Part shown: positions 1 through 9,039 of the stretch, piece by piece
Position numbering within the stretch: position 1 is the stretch's first letter
Layout: each line of letters opens with the position of its first letter
Origin: Candolleomyces eurysporus
Lineage: Eukaryota; Basidiomycota; Agaricomycetes; Agaricales; Psathyrellaceae
Assembly (NCBI GenBank): GCA_027579435.1
Contig: JANBPK010000027.1
Span: forward strand, 1-64,000
Direction of reading: 5' to 3'
DNA: 64,000 nt
Program-made: the position numbers and the translations under genes
The notes under the pieces: generated by a model
Database searches by the model: none
What the model was told of the DNA's origin: nothing
Seen by the model: only the letters and a program-made list of their open reading frames with translations

Positions 1-197
1 GCTGGCATGGTCACAGAGATGCTCGGAGTGGTGACTGCCGCGCCTAGCTCGTTGAGGTCCGCAGCGGGGTTGTCTGTCCTGTGGGGACGGGGGGACACGA
101 TATCAGGCTCATAATAAGGGTCCTCCCGGTAGTCTGGCGGCGGATGGCCCACGTAGCTGAACTCAGCAGGTCGACGAGGAACGGGAGGCGCAGACAT
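1..197 (-). CDS. N-terminal 65 codons of an unidentified proline-rich protein, cut by the window edge
   Basis: On the minus strand an ATG at 195-197 opens a frame with no stop through base 1. The translation begins MSAPPVPRRPAEFSYVG and is rich in Pro, Arg, Tyr and Asp, as in a disordered N-terminus with possible SH3- or WW-binding motifs. GC content and codon use match the neighbouring eIF2-alpha gene and differ from the element-filled rest of the window, so I read it as a real host gene transcribed divergently from eIF2-alpha. No domain is visible and I do not recognise the family. An intron could lie in this stretch, since a CCCCACAG acceptor-like sequence occurs, but it is not needed to keep the frame open. 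Confidence 0.55.
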   Translation of the reverse strand, partial: MSAPPVPRRPAEFSYVGHPPPDYREDPYYEPDIVSPRPHRTDNPAADLNELGAAVTTPSISVTMP

Positions 198-320
198 TTC
201 TGCCCATCAATCATCCCCACAAGCCACTTAAGTAGCAGCGGCACAGCCACATCGCTGATTACACCGCCAAGCGCAGCAGNCCCCCGCTGATCCGCTCCTC
301 TTCACCTCCTCACCACCACA
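198..320. promoter_or_regulatory. Divergent promoter between the minus-strand gene and eIF2-alpha
   Basis: Only 123 bp separate the two start codons. The half next to eIF2-alpha is pyrimidine-rich (about 288-318), a common core-promoter or leader feature of highly expressed fungal genes. No clear TATA box is visible. One N lies in it (about 280), beside a C run. Confidence 0.45.
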
Positions 321-1611
321 ATGCGGTACTACGAGCAGAAATACCCAGAGGTGGACGAGCTCGTCATGGTCCAGGTCCGCCAGATTGCGGAGATGGGCGC
401 CTATGTCAAACTGGTGTGTCGAGCACACCTTTTTGCCGCACCGAATCTCATATTTTACAGCTCGAGTACGACAATACAGAGGGAATGATCCTCCTCTCCG
501 AGCTCTCTCGTCGCCGCATCCGATCCGTGCAAAAGCTTATCCGAGTGGGAAGGAACGAAGTCGTCGTCGTCCTCCGTGTCGACAAGGAAAAGGGCTACAT
601 CGATCTCTCCAAACGTCGTGTCTCTCCCGAAGACATCGTCAAATGCGAAGAACGGTACATGAAGTCCAAGGCCGTGGCATCCATTCTCCGACACGTCGCC
701 TCGAAGATCCCGACCGTTGGAGCAGACGGCCAGGCTGTCCCGTCGGCCGAGCCACAGGATAAAGAGTCGAAGCGGGCCGCGAGGAAGGCGAGGCAGGCCG
801 CACAGGAGGACGGGGACGCTGCTGCCGCTGCCGCCGCCGCCTCGGCTGCTGATGCTGATGCTGCGGGGCCTAATGCTAATGAGGAGGAAAAGTTGGAGCA
901 GCTCTACGAGTCGGTAGGTTGGCCTCTGGGGAGGAAGTATGGGCATCCGTACGATGCTTTCAAACTCGCTCTAACGTGCGTTTTTTTTCGTCGCTTGACT
1001 CGATGAGAGCTNAAAAATGTGTTTGATCAGCGAACCAGATGCTGTGTTCTCGTCACTCCCTTCGCCCATTGACCCGTCTACCCTCTCGATCCTCACGGCC
1101 ACTATTGCCCGCAGACTGACGCCCCAACCGATCAAGCTGCGTGCCGATATCGAGCTTACTTGTTATACCCCTGCGGGTATCGATGCTATCAAGAGGGCCC
1201 TGCGTGCGGGTGAAAAGCAGAGTACAGATGCTGTGCCTATCAAGGCGAAATTGGTCGCTCCGCCCCTCTACGTTTTGAGCACCAATGCTACGGACAAGGT
1301 ACGTTTCGTCGGATGACTCGAATCCTCCAGTCGTTAACGGTGATGACCCTGCATAGTTTGGTGCTGTTGAGCGACTCGAAAAGGCGATCGAGAGTATTCA
1401 GAATACGATAGAAAAGGAGGGAGGCAACCTCATTCTCAAGATGAAGGCACGTTCCGTGGAGCTTCTCTTGTCGTGTTTCGCGTCCTTACCTATACCGTTG
1501 TAGCCCAAAGCCGTTTCGGAAACAGAAGAACAGGACCTGGCCCAGCTTATGCTCAAGGCTGGTCAAGAAAACGCAGAGGTATCGGGAGACGAGGACGAGG
1601 AAGAGGCTTGA
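321..1611 (+). CDS. SUI2: Translation initiation factor eIF2 subunit alpha, five exons
   Basis: The product is the alpha subunit of eIF2, the cytosolic GTPase complex that brings initiator Met-tRNA to the 40S ribosome. Exons are 321-413, 461-975, 1031-1298, 1357-1446 and 1504-1611, 1074 nt in all, giving 357 residues and a TGA stop. The N-terminal S1-type fold starts [20 protein letters not shown]. The regulatory serine sits in [10 protein letters not shown] (Ser47, equivalent to Ser51 of the human protein), so control by eIF2-alpha kinases is expected from family knowledge. [16 protein letters not shown] and [15 protein letters not shown] mark the helical and C-terminal alpha-beta domains, and the end is acidic. 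A basic and alanine-rich insert of about 40 residues (around 120-165) makes it longer than the usual 300-315. Introns are 47-58 bp. Intron 4 is GC-AG and intron 2 contains an N. Confidence 0.97.
1447..1503 (+). other. GC-AG intron 4 of eIF2-alpha
   Basis: The reading frame requires a phase-0 join between codons ATG AAG (ending 1446) and CCC AAA (from 1504), giving the conserved LKMKPKAVSE. The donor is therefore GCACGT, a GC-AG intron with a consensus-like remainder. The only nearby GT donor does not restore the frame. Confidence 0.8.
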
Positions 1612-2052
1612 GGTCTTCGACGATTTACAGCATGTCTTATGTAGAAATTGTTCTTTCTGTCGTGCCTGCTGTATGAATCATAAGATGCAAGGTATTGACT
1701 CCTCTCTTCGACGTAAGTGGGCTTGAGGGTGAATAAAGCCATTTCTTGGGGAACCCTACTCACTAATCACCCGGTGCATCGGACAGGGGGTAGGGGGTCA
1801 GCCCGCCTTTAACATTAACCCTTGAAGCCGGCTTCGCCGCAACGCCCGCTACTTGGAACGAGGTGATTATCTATTTTTCAATCTCTTAGGGAACCCAATG
1901 GCTTTATCTAGTTCTATCCGGTTCCTCTTGTGTCACCACTGCTTTCCTCAACGCTTTCCAGCCACGAGAAGAGCCTGCTGCCACACTGAAGCATATTTAC
2001 CTTTCTCCCAACGTCGTCCTCTCTCTTCATCTCTTTCTCTCTTGATTTTACT
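1612..2052. other. 3' flank of eIF2-alpha; start of the repeat-rich part
   Basis: The first 130 bp or so looks like 3' UTR (AT-richer, no long frame). From about 1770 the sequence matches a repeat seen again near 58 kb, so the boundary between gene and element-derived DNA lies about 150 bp past the stop codon. No gene seen. Confidence 0.5.
1825..1853. repeat. CpG-rich member of a short dispersed repeat (partner at 58028-58056)
   Basis: This 29-bp stretch aligns without gaps to 58028-58056. There are five differences, and each turns a CpG here into TpG or CpA there. It therefore preserves the less-decayed form of the repeat. Confidence 0.6.
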
Positions 2053-2484
2053 TTGAAAATGCAATCAAAGGTTGACTCCAACATTAGGGAGTTAAAGGCT
2101 GCGAAAGTCCTGCGGAAGAGGACAAATGCGGCTGCAAGGCACCACCTCCTGGCTGAAACAAACTCAAAGTATGACTATGTCCTCAATAGAGAACAAAAGC
2201 CGAGGGACACAATACTGTCACTGAAAAAGCCCAGTACACACCTGCCGGAATATGAGAAGTGTACAAAAAATATGGTTGAAATAGCTACAAAGTACCATGA
2301 GGGACTCCAGAGGGACCCCGAATGGGACCCAGAGCTGCAGGAACCAGGGGAGAGAAATGAAGAAACAGTGGGAGTACATAGAAAAAGTGGGCCGACGCTG
2401 CGCGCGGCATACCTCCGAGGCATTTTGACTTGGTTTTTTTTTGGATTTATCGGATTAGCAAAACACAAAAATGGTTATGTATAA
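2053..2484 (+). pseudogene. Fragment of a second LINE, the linker between endonuclease and reverse transcriptase
   Basis: The frame contains the pattern typical of non-LTR retrotransposons of mushrooms between the endonuclease and RT domains: a basic Arg/Lys helix, then SKYDYVLNREQKPRDTI, then MVEIATKYHEGLQ. No endonuclease or RT motif is present, so it is a short piece of about 110 codons; the last 35 codons (from about SGPTLRAAY) look out of frame. It is not the same LINE as the one at 39.6-46.2 kb. Identification is from motif memory. Confidence 0.5.
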
Positions 2485-2910
2485 ACCAAATTTAATGGTA
2501 AAGTAAGGCATAATGCTTAAAACTACAAGACATATACAGACACGTACCATGCAACCCTAGCACACTCAAAGCAGGGGACCTAGTCAAAATAGCCTTCAGC
2601 ATTGTCACTGTGCCCATCAAGGACAAACACTGACTTATGTATCTGAACCTCAAAGGCCTCACACTGATAGACAACAGTATACGCAAGGTGAGAGCTTGGT
2701 ACATTTCTTAGGATGCATGTTATGGGCTTGCTCAGATCACGTTTGAAGGCACACTTGAGAGGGCCCATTGGAATAGGACCAGTGAAGTTGATAGTGACAC
2801 AGGCACGTTCAACAGTAAATACTGCCCAGTGGACAAGAGTGGGAGTTTTGGAGAGATGGAGGCAGGCGTGCCAAAAGCGGAACTTGATAAACTGAGGAGT
2901 GGATAGATCC
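2485..2910 (-). other. Unidentified open stretch, cut by Gypsy-1
   Basis: On the minus strand 2580-2910 stays open for about 110 codons, with runs such as HWAVFTVERACVTINFTGPI, and is interrupted at 2910 by the Gypsy-1 insertion (target GATCC). It may be an element or gene remnant. I do not recognise it, and the sequence beyond the insertion (from 8505) does not clearly continue it. Confidence 0.25.
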
Positions 2911-3091
2911 TGTAGGGACGGAACGGTCACCTGATCTATTAGATACTATAAAGTCGTATCCTTCGTATTACGATCGGACATTCCTTTTCTTTGTACTCTC
3001 ATCTGTACTCAAAAGCTCCGGAATCTAACGTCGTACCACTCAAGCTTACTTGTGAGTGTTTACTGTCTCGCTCATAGCGAGCAGTCTTCCA
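2911..3091 (+). repeat. 5' LTR of Gypsy-1
   Basis: Starts TGTAGGGACGG and ends CAGTCTTCCA, 181 bp. A TATAAAG box near 2947 is the likely promoter of the genomic RNA. Two differences from the 3' LTR: a CpG retained here (CTCCGGAA against CTCCAGAA) and C against T near 3073. Confidence 0.93.
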
Positions 3092-3153
3092 CNTTTTTTT
3101 TTTGAGTTCCTACGACTCGAATTCCAGTAGATTGTTCCCGCTATTAGGCGTTC

Positions 3154-4065
3154 GTGCTTACGACGTCTATTCATCCCGCCCTTAGGGGAATCATGTCCAT
3201 TGCTGGGGAAACCCCTCGAGCGATCTTCCCGAACCCGTTTTGCGATCCCGCCCTGGTTGNCTTGGCTATAGAGACAGGATTGTTACCTCGTGATGAGGAT
3301 GAACAGTCTCTTCTATCAGACATCGAAATCTCGGTCGACGATTCACTTCCCGATCCTGATTATTCTGCTTCCGAGTCCGATGACAACGATGCAACAACTT
3401 ACACGTACAATTCCAGGCTTTTGCAGACCCGCTCTTCTCAGATGGCTCCCACATTCGCAAAATCGATCCGTAGCTCTAACAACAAGAGCCCGCCAACCCT
3501 GACCGTGGGGAAGGTCAACCCTGATGTCCTGAAGACTTGGGAACGGGGTTGCATCGCGTACTTTGGACAGCGCAAGGTCTCGGCGGGAGATCAGGTCCGA
3601 CAGGTCCTGGACTCTTTCGACGACACGCGCACCATCAACTGGGTTGGGCATAGGCAGGAAGAGCTGGCGAAGATGAACTTCCCCGATTTCATGAACTTAT
3701 TCAGGAAGCACGCGCTGGACAGCGACTGGCACCTCGACCTCAAGAAAAGGCTGCAACGTCGCACGCAAGGAGAGGAGGAGGCTTTCGAAGACTTCGCCAA
3801 CGAGGTGTGCGCCCTGAATACGCTTCTGGTTGATGCCCCGAAGTCCAGTTTCACGCACGAACGACTCCACGAAATCTTACTCGCCGGCGCTCATGACAAC
3901 ATCAACGAGCTCTATATTGCGAGCGAGTTACCCGACAAGTACGCGGCTGCCGAATGGGGCAAGTTGGAACTGGACGTGCTCAACGACTGGATCATCGACA
4001 TGGTCAAGATCAACAAGCGGGTCACGAATGAAAGGAAGAGGGCTCGCAGATTGATTGAAGAATGA
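3154..4065 (+). CDS. Gag of Gypsy-1
   Basis: A 303-codon frame. The first ATG likely to be used is at 3193 (MSIAGETPRAIFPNPF). The N-terminal third is acidic and serine-rich. From about residue 115 it has the capsid-like helical region of Ty3/gypsy gag proteins (KTWERGCIAYFGQRKVSAGD, then DWHLDLKKRLQRR). It assembles the cytoplasmic particle, by family knowledge. It stops at a TGA (4063-4065), but the same frame continues without another stop into the zinc knuckle and protease, so the TGA may be a decayed CGA rather than a true gag end. One N at 3260 makes a residue uncertain. Confidence 0.8.
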   Translation: MLTTSIHPALRGIMSIAGETPRAIFPNPFCDPALVXLAIETGLLPRDEDEQSLLSDIEISVDDSLPDPDYSASESDDNDATTYTYNSRLLQTRSSQMAPTFAKSIRSSNNKSPPTLTVGKVNPDVLKTWERGCIAYFGQRKVSAGDQVRQVLDSFDDTRTINWVGHRQEELAKMNFPDFMNLFRKHALDSDWHLDLKKRLQRRTQGEEEAFEDFANEVCALNTLLVDAPKSSFTHERLHEILLAGAHDNINELYIASELPDKYAAAEWGKLELDVLNDWIIDMVKINKRVTNERKRARRLIEE

Positions 4066-5997
4066 AACAAGAGATCGAAAAATGGGGGAGCCGGGAATGA
4101 CAACAGGAAGACTTCCTCCGAGAACAAGGAGAACATGGGGGGGAAAGTCTGGATTCCCGCTCTCACCAAGGACAAATGCGATGTCTTGAGGGACCACCAC
4201 GGTTGCTTCAAGTGCAGGAAGTACTACACCGATCACGTTCAGAAGGACTGCAAGGCAGGTTTCCCGAAGGAGCACGTCATCTGCACCAATGCAGCGGCTA
4301 CGGCTGCGAGGCCGGTGGGGTGGAATACCCCGAAAAGGAAGACTCTGCCTGTCGGGGCGGTTGTAGGTTCATCGGTGATTTACGAGTCGGACTCGGAGGA
4401 CTCCAAGGGCAGCGGCTCTGGATTGGGTTCTGAGGACGACGAGTTGAACGATGACGTGAGTGATCCGGTGCCGTCTTCTCATCTCCTGTTCCATGGTTTC
4501 GTCGATGGACAGGATGAATTCCAAACTAGAGTTTTGCTGATGATTGATCATGGATGTCCGCTAGTGATGATTGACGACAGTACAGCGACCAAGCTGGGAT
4601 TGAAGAGACGACAAGCCGCGACACCTTATCCTATCACTCCCGCTTTCGGATGCGAGACCTCCCCTCAGGAATTGTATGATTGGGTTCGTTTTGATGTGTC
4701 AAGTATTGACAATTTGTGGACTTCTGGAACTGTAAAGGCCGTGTGTATTAAGGACTTGTGTTGTGATGTAATTCTAGGGTTACCGTTCTTAGAATCAAAC
4801 CGAATTGTCGTCGATGCACATGCAAGGTCCGCCGTGACGATTGACGGTTATGACTTAATGAAGAATGTCCCTCGGGTTGTTAAGCGGCCGAAACTTTGTC
4901 CCTCTGTGAAGAAGAGACGTCTTGATGCTTTCGTCTTGTTCTGTGACAAGAAGGGAGCGCTTTTTGAAGAATTTCGGGAAAAGGTACCGATTATTGAGGG
5001 ATCTGAGGTGACCAACGAGCAGATTGTGGCAGCGATTGTTGCGACTACAGAGCGGTTAACCTGGGAAAAAGAGTTCCAGGCACTTCGGGAAGAATTCAAT
5101 GATGTCTTCCAGCCTCCCCCACACGTCGAGGAGTTGCCTGACGATATTCATGCAGAAATGTTGCTCAAGGACGCCAATATGACTATAGAAACACGAACTT
5201 ATTCCTGTCCTCGGAAGTACCGTGATGCGTGGAAAAAGCTGTTAGATGAACACGAGGCTGCGGGGAGGATCCGCCCCTCCTCGTCGCCATATGCATCTCC
5301 CTCCTTCATCATCCCGAAAGCCGATCCAAATGCCCCCCCTCGTTGGGTCAATGATTACCGGCAGCTGAACGCGAATTGTGTTCCAGACAGGAACCCGCTT
5401 CCCAGAGTGGATGACATCTTGGCGGATTGCGGGAAGGGTCGTTACTTCACGGTCATGGACATGACCAATGCATTCTTTCAGACGAAAATGAAACCTGAAC
5501 ACATACCTTTGACTGCGGTGACGACGCCATTTGGGCTGTATGAATTTGTCATAATGCCCATGGGTTTCCGAAATGCTCCCACTATCCATCAACATAGGGT
5601 CTCCCGCGCGCTTAAGCAATACATTGGGAAATTTTGCCATGTCTACCTGGACGACATTATCATCTGGTCCGACTCGGTTGAAGAACACCTCCGTCATGTC
5701 CGTCTAGTGCTAGAAGCTCTCCGTGAGCACAAGTTGTACCTCAACCCAAAGAAGTGCAAGTTCATGCAGACTTCGATTAACTTCCTTGGACACATTGTAT
5801 CAAGTGATGGGATCACCCCGGACGGAAGCAAAATTGAGAAGATTGTATCATGGCCGGTACCGAATTCTAGTACGGATGTCCGTAAATTTCTTGGCCTTGT
5901 GCGGTATCTTGCAGCATTTTTGCCAGGGTTGGCCAAACACACGATGGTTCTCAACACCTTGACGACAAAGGAATGTGACAAGAAGTTCCCAGCCTGA
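4066..5997 (+). pseudogene. Pol part 1 of Gypsy-1: zinc knuckle, protease, reverse transcriptase
   Basis: In frame with gag. Counting from the ATG at 4135: a zinc knuckle C24-x2-C27-x6-H34-x4-C39; a retropepsin-like protease whose active site reads D138-H139-G140 in place of D-S/T-G; and a full RT with catalytic D442 (VMDMTNAF) and Y504-L-D506-D507. The RT thumb region and the link to RNase H follow. The frame closes at TGA 5995-5997, where related proteins have Trp (F-x-x-W-T before the RNase H), so this looks like TGG to TGA. Nothing else is obviously broken in this part. Confidence 0.88.
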
Positions 5998-7492
5998 ACG
6001 GTGGACCATCAAAACTCATTCGACGCTATTAAGCGGCTGGTCATCTCTCCCGAGTGCCTAACAGTGATCGACCACGCAAACCCAAGGGACAACAAGATTT
6101 TTGTCACGACGGATGCCAGTGACTATCGTATTGGCGCAGTACTGTCCTACGGTCCTTCATGGGAAACGGCAAGGCCTGTCGCGTTTGATTCGGTTCCGCT
6201 TTGGGGTGCCGAGCTCAATTATCCAGTGCATGAGAAGGAGCTCTTGGCCATTGTGACGGCACTGAAAAAATGGAGAGCGGATCTCCTAGGTACAGAGTTC
6301 TTCATTTACACTGATCATAGGACCCTGGAGAATTTTCACCGACAGCGAGAATTTTCGCGACGCCAGGCCCGTTGGATGGAGTATATGTCCCAGTTCGAGG
6401 GACGGATTGTTTACGTCAAGGGGGAAGATAACACTGTCACGGATGCGTTGTCCCGCTTGCCCACAACGACGCAGACAGCCGAGGCTGAAGAGCTTGCCAG
6501 GCAGGTCTTCGAGGAGAAGTTTGCCGAGGACGAGGCTGAGGGGTCATTCAAGGCGTATCCGGTGTGTGTAGTGCTAGCCGTAGATCGGGCTAACACTGTC
6601 TGTGCCATTACAGACCTACTCAAGACTCAACGGTCGGCTGCTCCTGCATCCTTGACGCAAAAAGACGTCACAATGAATGGCGAGTTTGTCAAATTGGTCA
6701 AGAAGGGTTACGCAATGGACCCTTGGTGCCGAAAGTTCGAAAGCGCGGCACGGGGGATGTCCTCGTTCCGAAATGAGAACGGATTGTGGTTTGTGAATAA
6801 CAGACTGATCATTCCTAATTTTCAGAATCTGCGGGGGATCCTGTTCCAGTTGGCCCACGACAAACTGGGGCATTTCGGCTTCAAGAAAGCGTATGCTGCA
6901 CTTAGGGATGACTACTATTGGCCTAACATGCGGACGGACTTGGAGGTCGGTTACATCCCTGCCTGCGAGGATTGTGCACGCAACAAGGACGCTACAAAGA
7001 GGACCGCCGGTCCTCTACATCCTCTGCCTGTCCCGGATGGCAGGTGCCGCTCCATTGCGATGGATTTCGTGGGGCCTTTGCCCGTTGACGACGGATATGA
7101 CACCATTCTCACTATCACTGATCGTCTCGGTTCTGATATACAGGTGATTCCATGCAAGGCCACGTTGACGGCGCCAGAATTGGCCGAGATTTTCTTCAAT
7201 AGGTGGTATTGCGAGAATGGGATGCCGGATGACATCGTTTTGGACCGTGACAAATTGTTCACCTTGTCCTTCTGGCGGTCCTTGCATGCGTTAACAGGTA
7301 TCAAGCTGAAGTATTCGACATCCTTCCACCCTCAAACGGACGGATCCAGCAAGCGAACGAACAAGACTGTAGTTCAGGCATTGCGGTACTTTGTGGAGCG
7401 CTCCCAGAAGGGGTGGGCAAAAGCATTGCCAAAAGTACGTTTCGCAATTATGAACACCATTAACGCGTCCACAGGTTACTCGCCGTTTTTTT
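5998..7492 (+). pseudogene. Pol part 2 of Gypsy-1: RNase H and integrase with a lost catalytic Glu
   Basis: Still in the gag-pol frame. Numbering from 6001: RNase H begins with D38 (TTDASDY) and has TDHRTLE and DNTVTDALSR. The integrase zinc finger is H286, H291, C322, C325. The DD35E core has D355 (AMDFVGPLP) and D415 (VLDRDKLF). The third acidic residue is replaced by lysine, since codon 451 (7351-7353) is AAG in DGSSKRTNKT where the family has Glu. As written, strand transfer should be dead. The frame is lost at the T9 run 7486-7494. Confidence 0.88.
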
Positions 7493-8176
7493 TTGAAGAC
7501 TGGTTGTTCCCCTCGGTTGTTCCCCTCATTGGTAAAGGCTGCGGGGAGTCCTTTATTGGACGACACGCTCAGCGCCCTGACAAACTTACAAGATGTGGTG
7601 TCCGATGCACAGGATGCATTACTCAAGGCTAAGGTGGACCAATCTTCGGAGGCTAATAAGACGAGGGCCGACGACCCAAAATTCGAGGTCGGCGAGAAGG
7701 TGTGGCTGTGTACAAGACATAGGAGGAGGGAATATATGGCAAAAGGAGCAAAACGAGTCGCTAAGTTCATGCCCCGTTTTGACGGGCCTTATCTCATTCT
7801 CGATCGAAACCTCGATACCTCCACTTACACTCTTCTTCTCCCAGAACATTCCAATACCCACCCGACGTTCCATGTGGCATGGCTGAAGTGTTTCATCGAA
7901 AATAACGCAGAGAAGTGGCTGGACAGGGAATGATGATGACCTGGTCCTGTGGTGACACCTGAAGGGACCGAGGAATGGGAAGTGGAGAGGATCTTAGAGG
8001 TGAGGAAAAGGGGTCGAGGTTTACAATACTTGGTGAGATGGGCAGGCTATGGACCAGAATGTGATACGTGGCTTCCAGCAAGAGAAGTCGAAGAATGTCA
8101 AGCATTAGACGATTACGAAGTGTTGGTGGAAGGAGGGCTGGGTACTACATCTTCATCTTCCGGTGCCGACGGCTGA
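7493..8176 (+). pseudogene. Pol part 3 of Gypsy-1: integrase C-terminus and chromodomain
   Basis: Dropping one T from the T9 run joins part 2 to this frame. It carries the GPY/F-like end of the integrase (FEVGEKVWL, RFDGPYLIL, HPTFHVAWLK). Three consecutive TGA codons (7931-7939) then interrupt the linker, and the same frame continues to a chromodomain (EWEVERILEVRKRGRG, YLVRWAGYGPECDTWLP) and a serine-rich end at TGA 8174-8176. Chromodomains on such integrases target insertion to methylated-histone chromatin, by family knowledge. Confidence 0.85.
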
Positions 8177-8304
8177 CTTTTCCCCACTGGGGTTTTTAAT
8201 GCCCCTACGCTAATAAGGGCACTTTGCTTTATCTTGTTTTTTTTCACTCCATAACATTTATCTCAGAAATTTTTCTTTCGCTCCTGCATTGTGTTTAATT
8301 TTTT

Positions 8305-8318
8305 AGAGGTGGGGAGAA
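8305..8318 (+). other. Polypurine tract of Gypsy-1
   Basis: AGAGGTGGGGAGAA directly abuts the TG of the 3' LTR, the position of the plus-strand primer in LTR retroelements. Confidence 0.75.
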
Positions 8319-8499
8319 TGTAGGGACGGAACGGTCACCTGATCTATTAGATACTATAAAGTCGTATCCTTCGTATTACGATCGGACATTCCTTTTCTTT
8401 GTACTCTCATCTGTACTCAAAAGCTCCAGAATCTAACGTCGTACCACTCAAGCTTACTTGTGAGTGTTTACTGTCTCGCTTATAGCGAGCAGTCTTCCA
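8319..8499 (+). repeat. 3' LTR of Gypsy-1
   Basis: 181 bp, same length as the 5' LTR with two substitutions, followed by the second copy of the GATCC target duplication. Confidence 0.93.
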
Positions 8500-8504
8500 G
8501 ATCC

Positions 8505-8914
8505 TCCTTGAAGATGAGTGGTGTTAACCAGCCTTGGTCAGGTTGAAGGCCCAGCAGGTTCTGGGGAGAGGGAATCCAGCTGGTCCTGTTGGAATGATGC
8601 ACCAATCACAACAATTGAAGTTGTCATGTGGTGCAAGATTCACAATGGTTGTTGTCCACCCCTAGGGATGATCATTCAGGGTTGTAGGCACGTGAGTGGT
8701 GCACCAAATGCTCTGTCAAACACCCTGTCAGCGCTGTTATAACATATCATTTTTTGATTTACAACAAAGAAAACATACAAGGGTGCTCCTCTACTGTATA
8801 CTTACCCCCCTGCTGGGTAACTGACCTAAAATTACCTGAAAACTTAAATTTACTTCAAAAGTTGACAGAATAGGACCAAAAATGACTGTGCCTTTGGCGC
8901 AGAAGTTTGATATA
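8505..8914. other. No gene seen
   Basis: The host side of the Gypsy-1 insertion. Only short chance frames occur. It leads into the telomere-like repeat. Confidence 0.4.
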
Positions 8915-9014
8915 CCTAGCCTAACCTCTAACCTAACCCCTAACTGAACTCTAAGTCTAACCCTAATCCCTAACCCTAAGCCTGAAACTAACCCTAAAAC
9001 CCAAACCCTAAACC
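8915..9014. repeat. Degenerate telomere-like (CCCTAA)n block
   Basis: About 100 bp made of CTAACC, CCCTAA and CCTAAC variants, the C-rich form of the usual fungal TTAGGG telomere repeat, with several substituted units. It is interstitial here, with 9 kb of other DNA on its left. Confidence 0.65.
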
Positions 9015-9039
9015 ACATGCTTGTACACGGAGTTGCCAC

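Larger units (their letters stand above)
2911..8499 (+). mobile_element. Gypsy-1: nearly complete chromodomain Ty3/gypsy retrotransposon
   Basis: Two 181-bp direct repeats (2911-3091 and 8319-8499), both starting TG and ending CA, bound 5.2 kb that encodes gag, protease, reverse transcriptase, RNase H, integrase and a C-terminal chromodomain in that order. A perfect 5-bp target duplication GATCC flanks it (2906-2910 and 8500-8504). The LTRs differ at two positions only (about 1.1 percent), so insertion is recent. Gag and pol lie in one frame broken by single TGA codons, then a frameshift in a T9 run. A polypurine tract precedes the 3' LTR. No clear tRNA primer-binding site was found after the 5' LTR, where an N and a T run sit. 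Confidence 0.95.

Noticed and set aside
455..946. 163-codon minus-strand frame across eIF2-alpha
   Set aside because: Antisense shadow of exon 2; its open state follows from the codon bias and repeats of the real gene.
5242..5697. 151-codon minus-strand frame
   Set aside because: Shadow of the Gypsy-1 RT; the plus frame has all RT motifs.
4063..5997. TGA as a recoded amino acid or programmed readthrough (gag-pol style)
   Set aside because: Not needed: reciprocal CGA/TGA differences between LINE copies show ordinary decay, and the host gene and the transposase-like ORF use normal stops. Kept only as a test in the findings.
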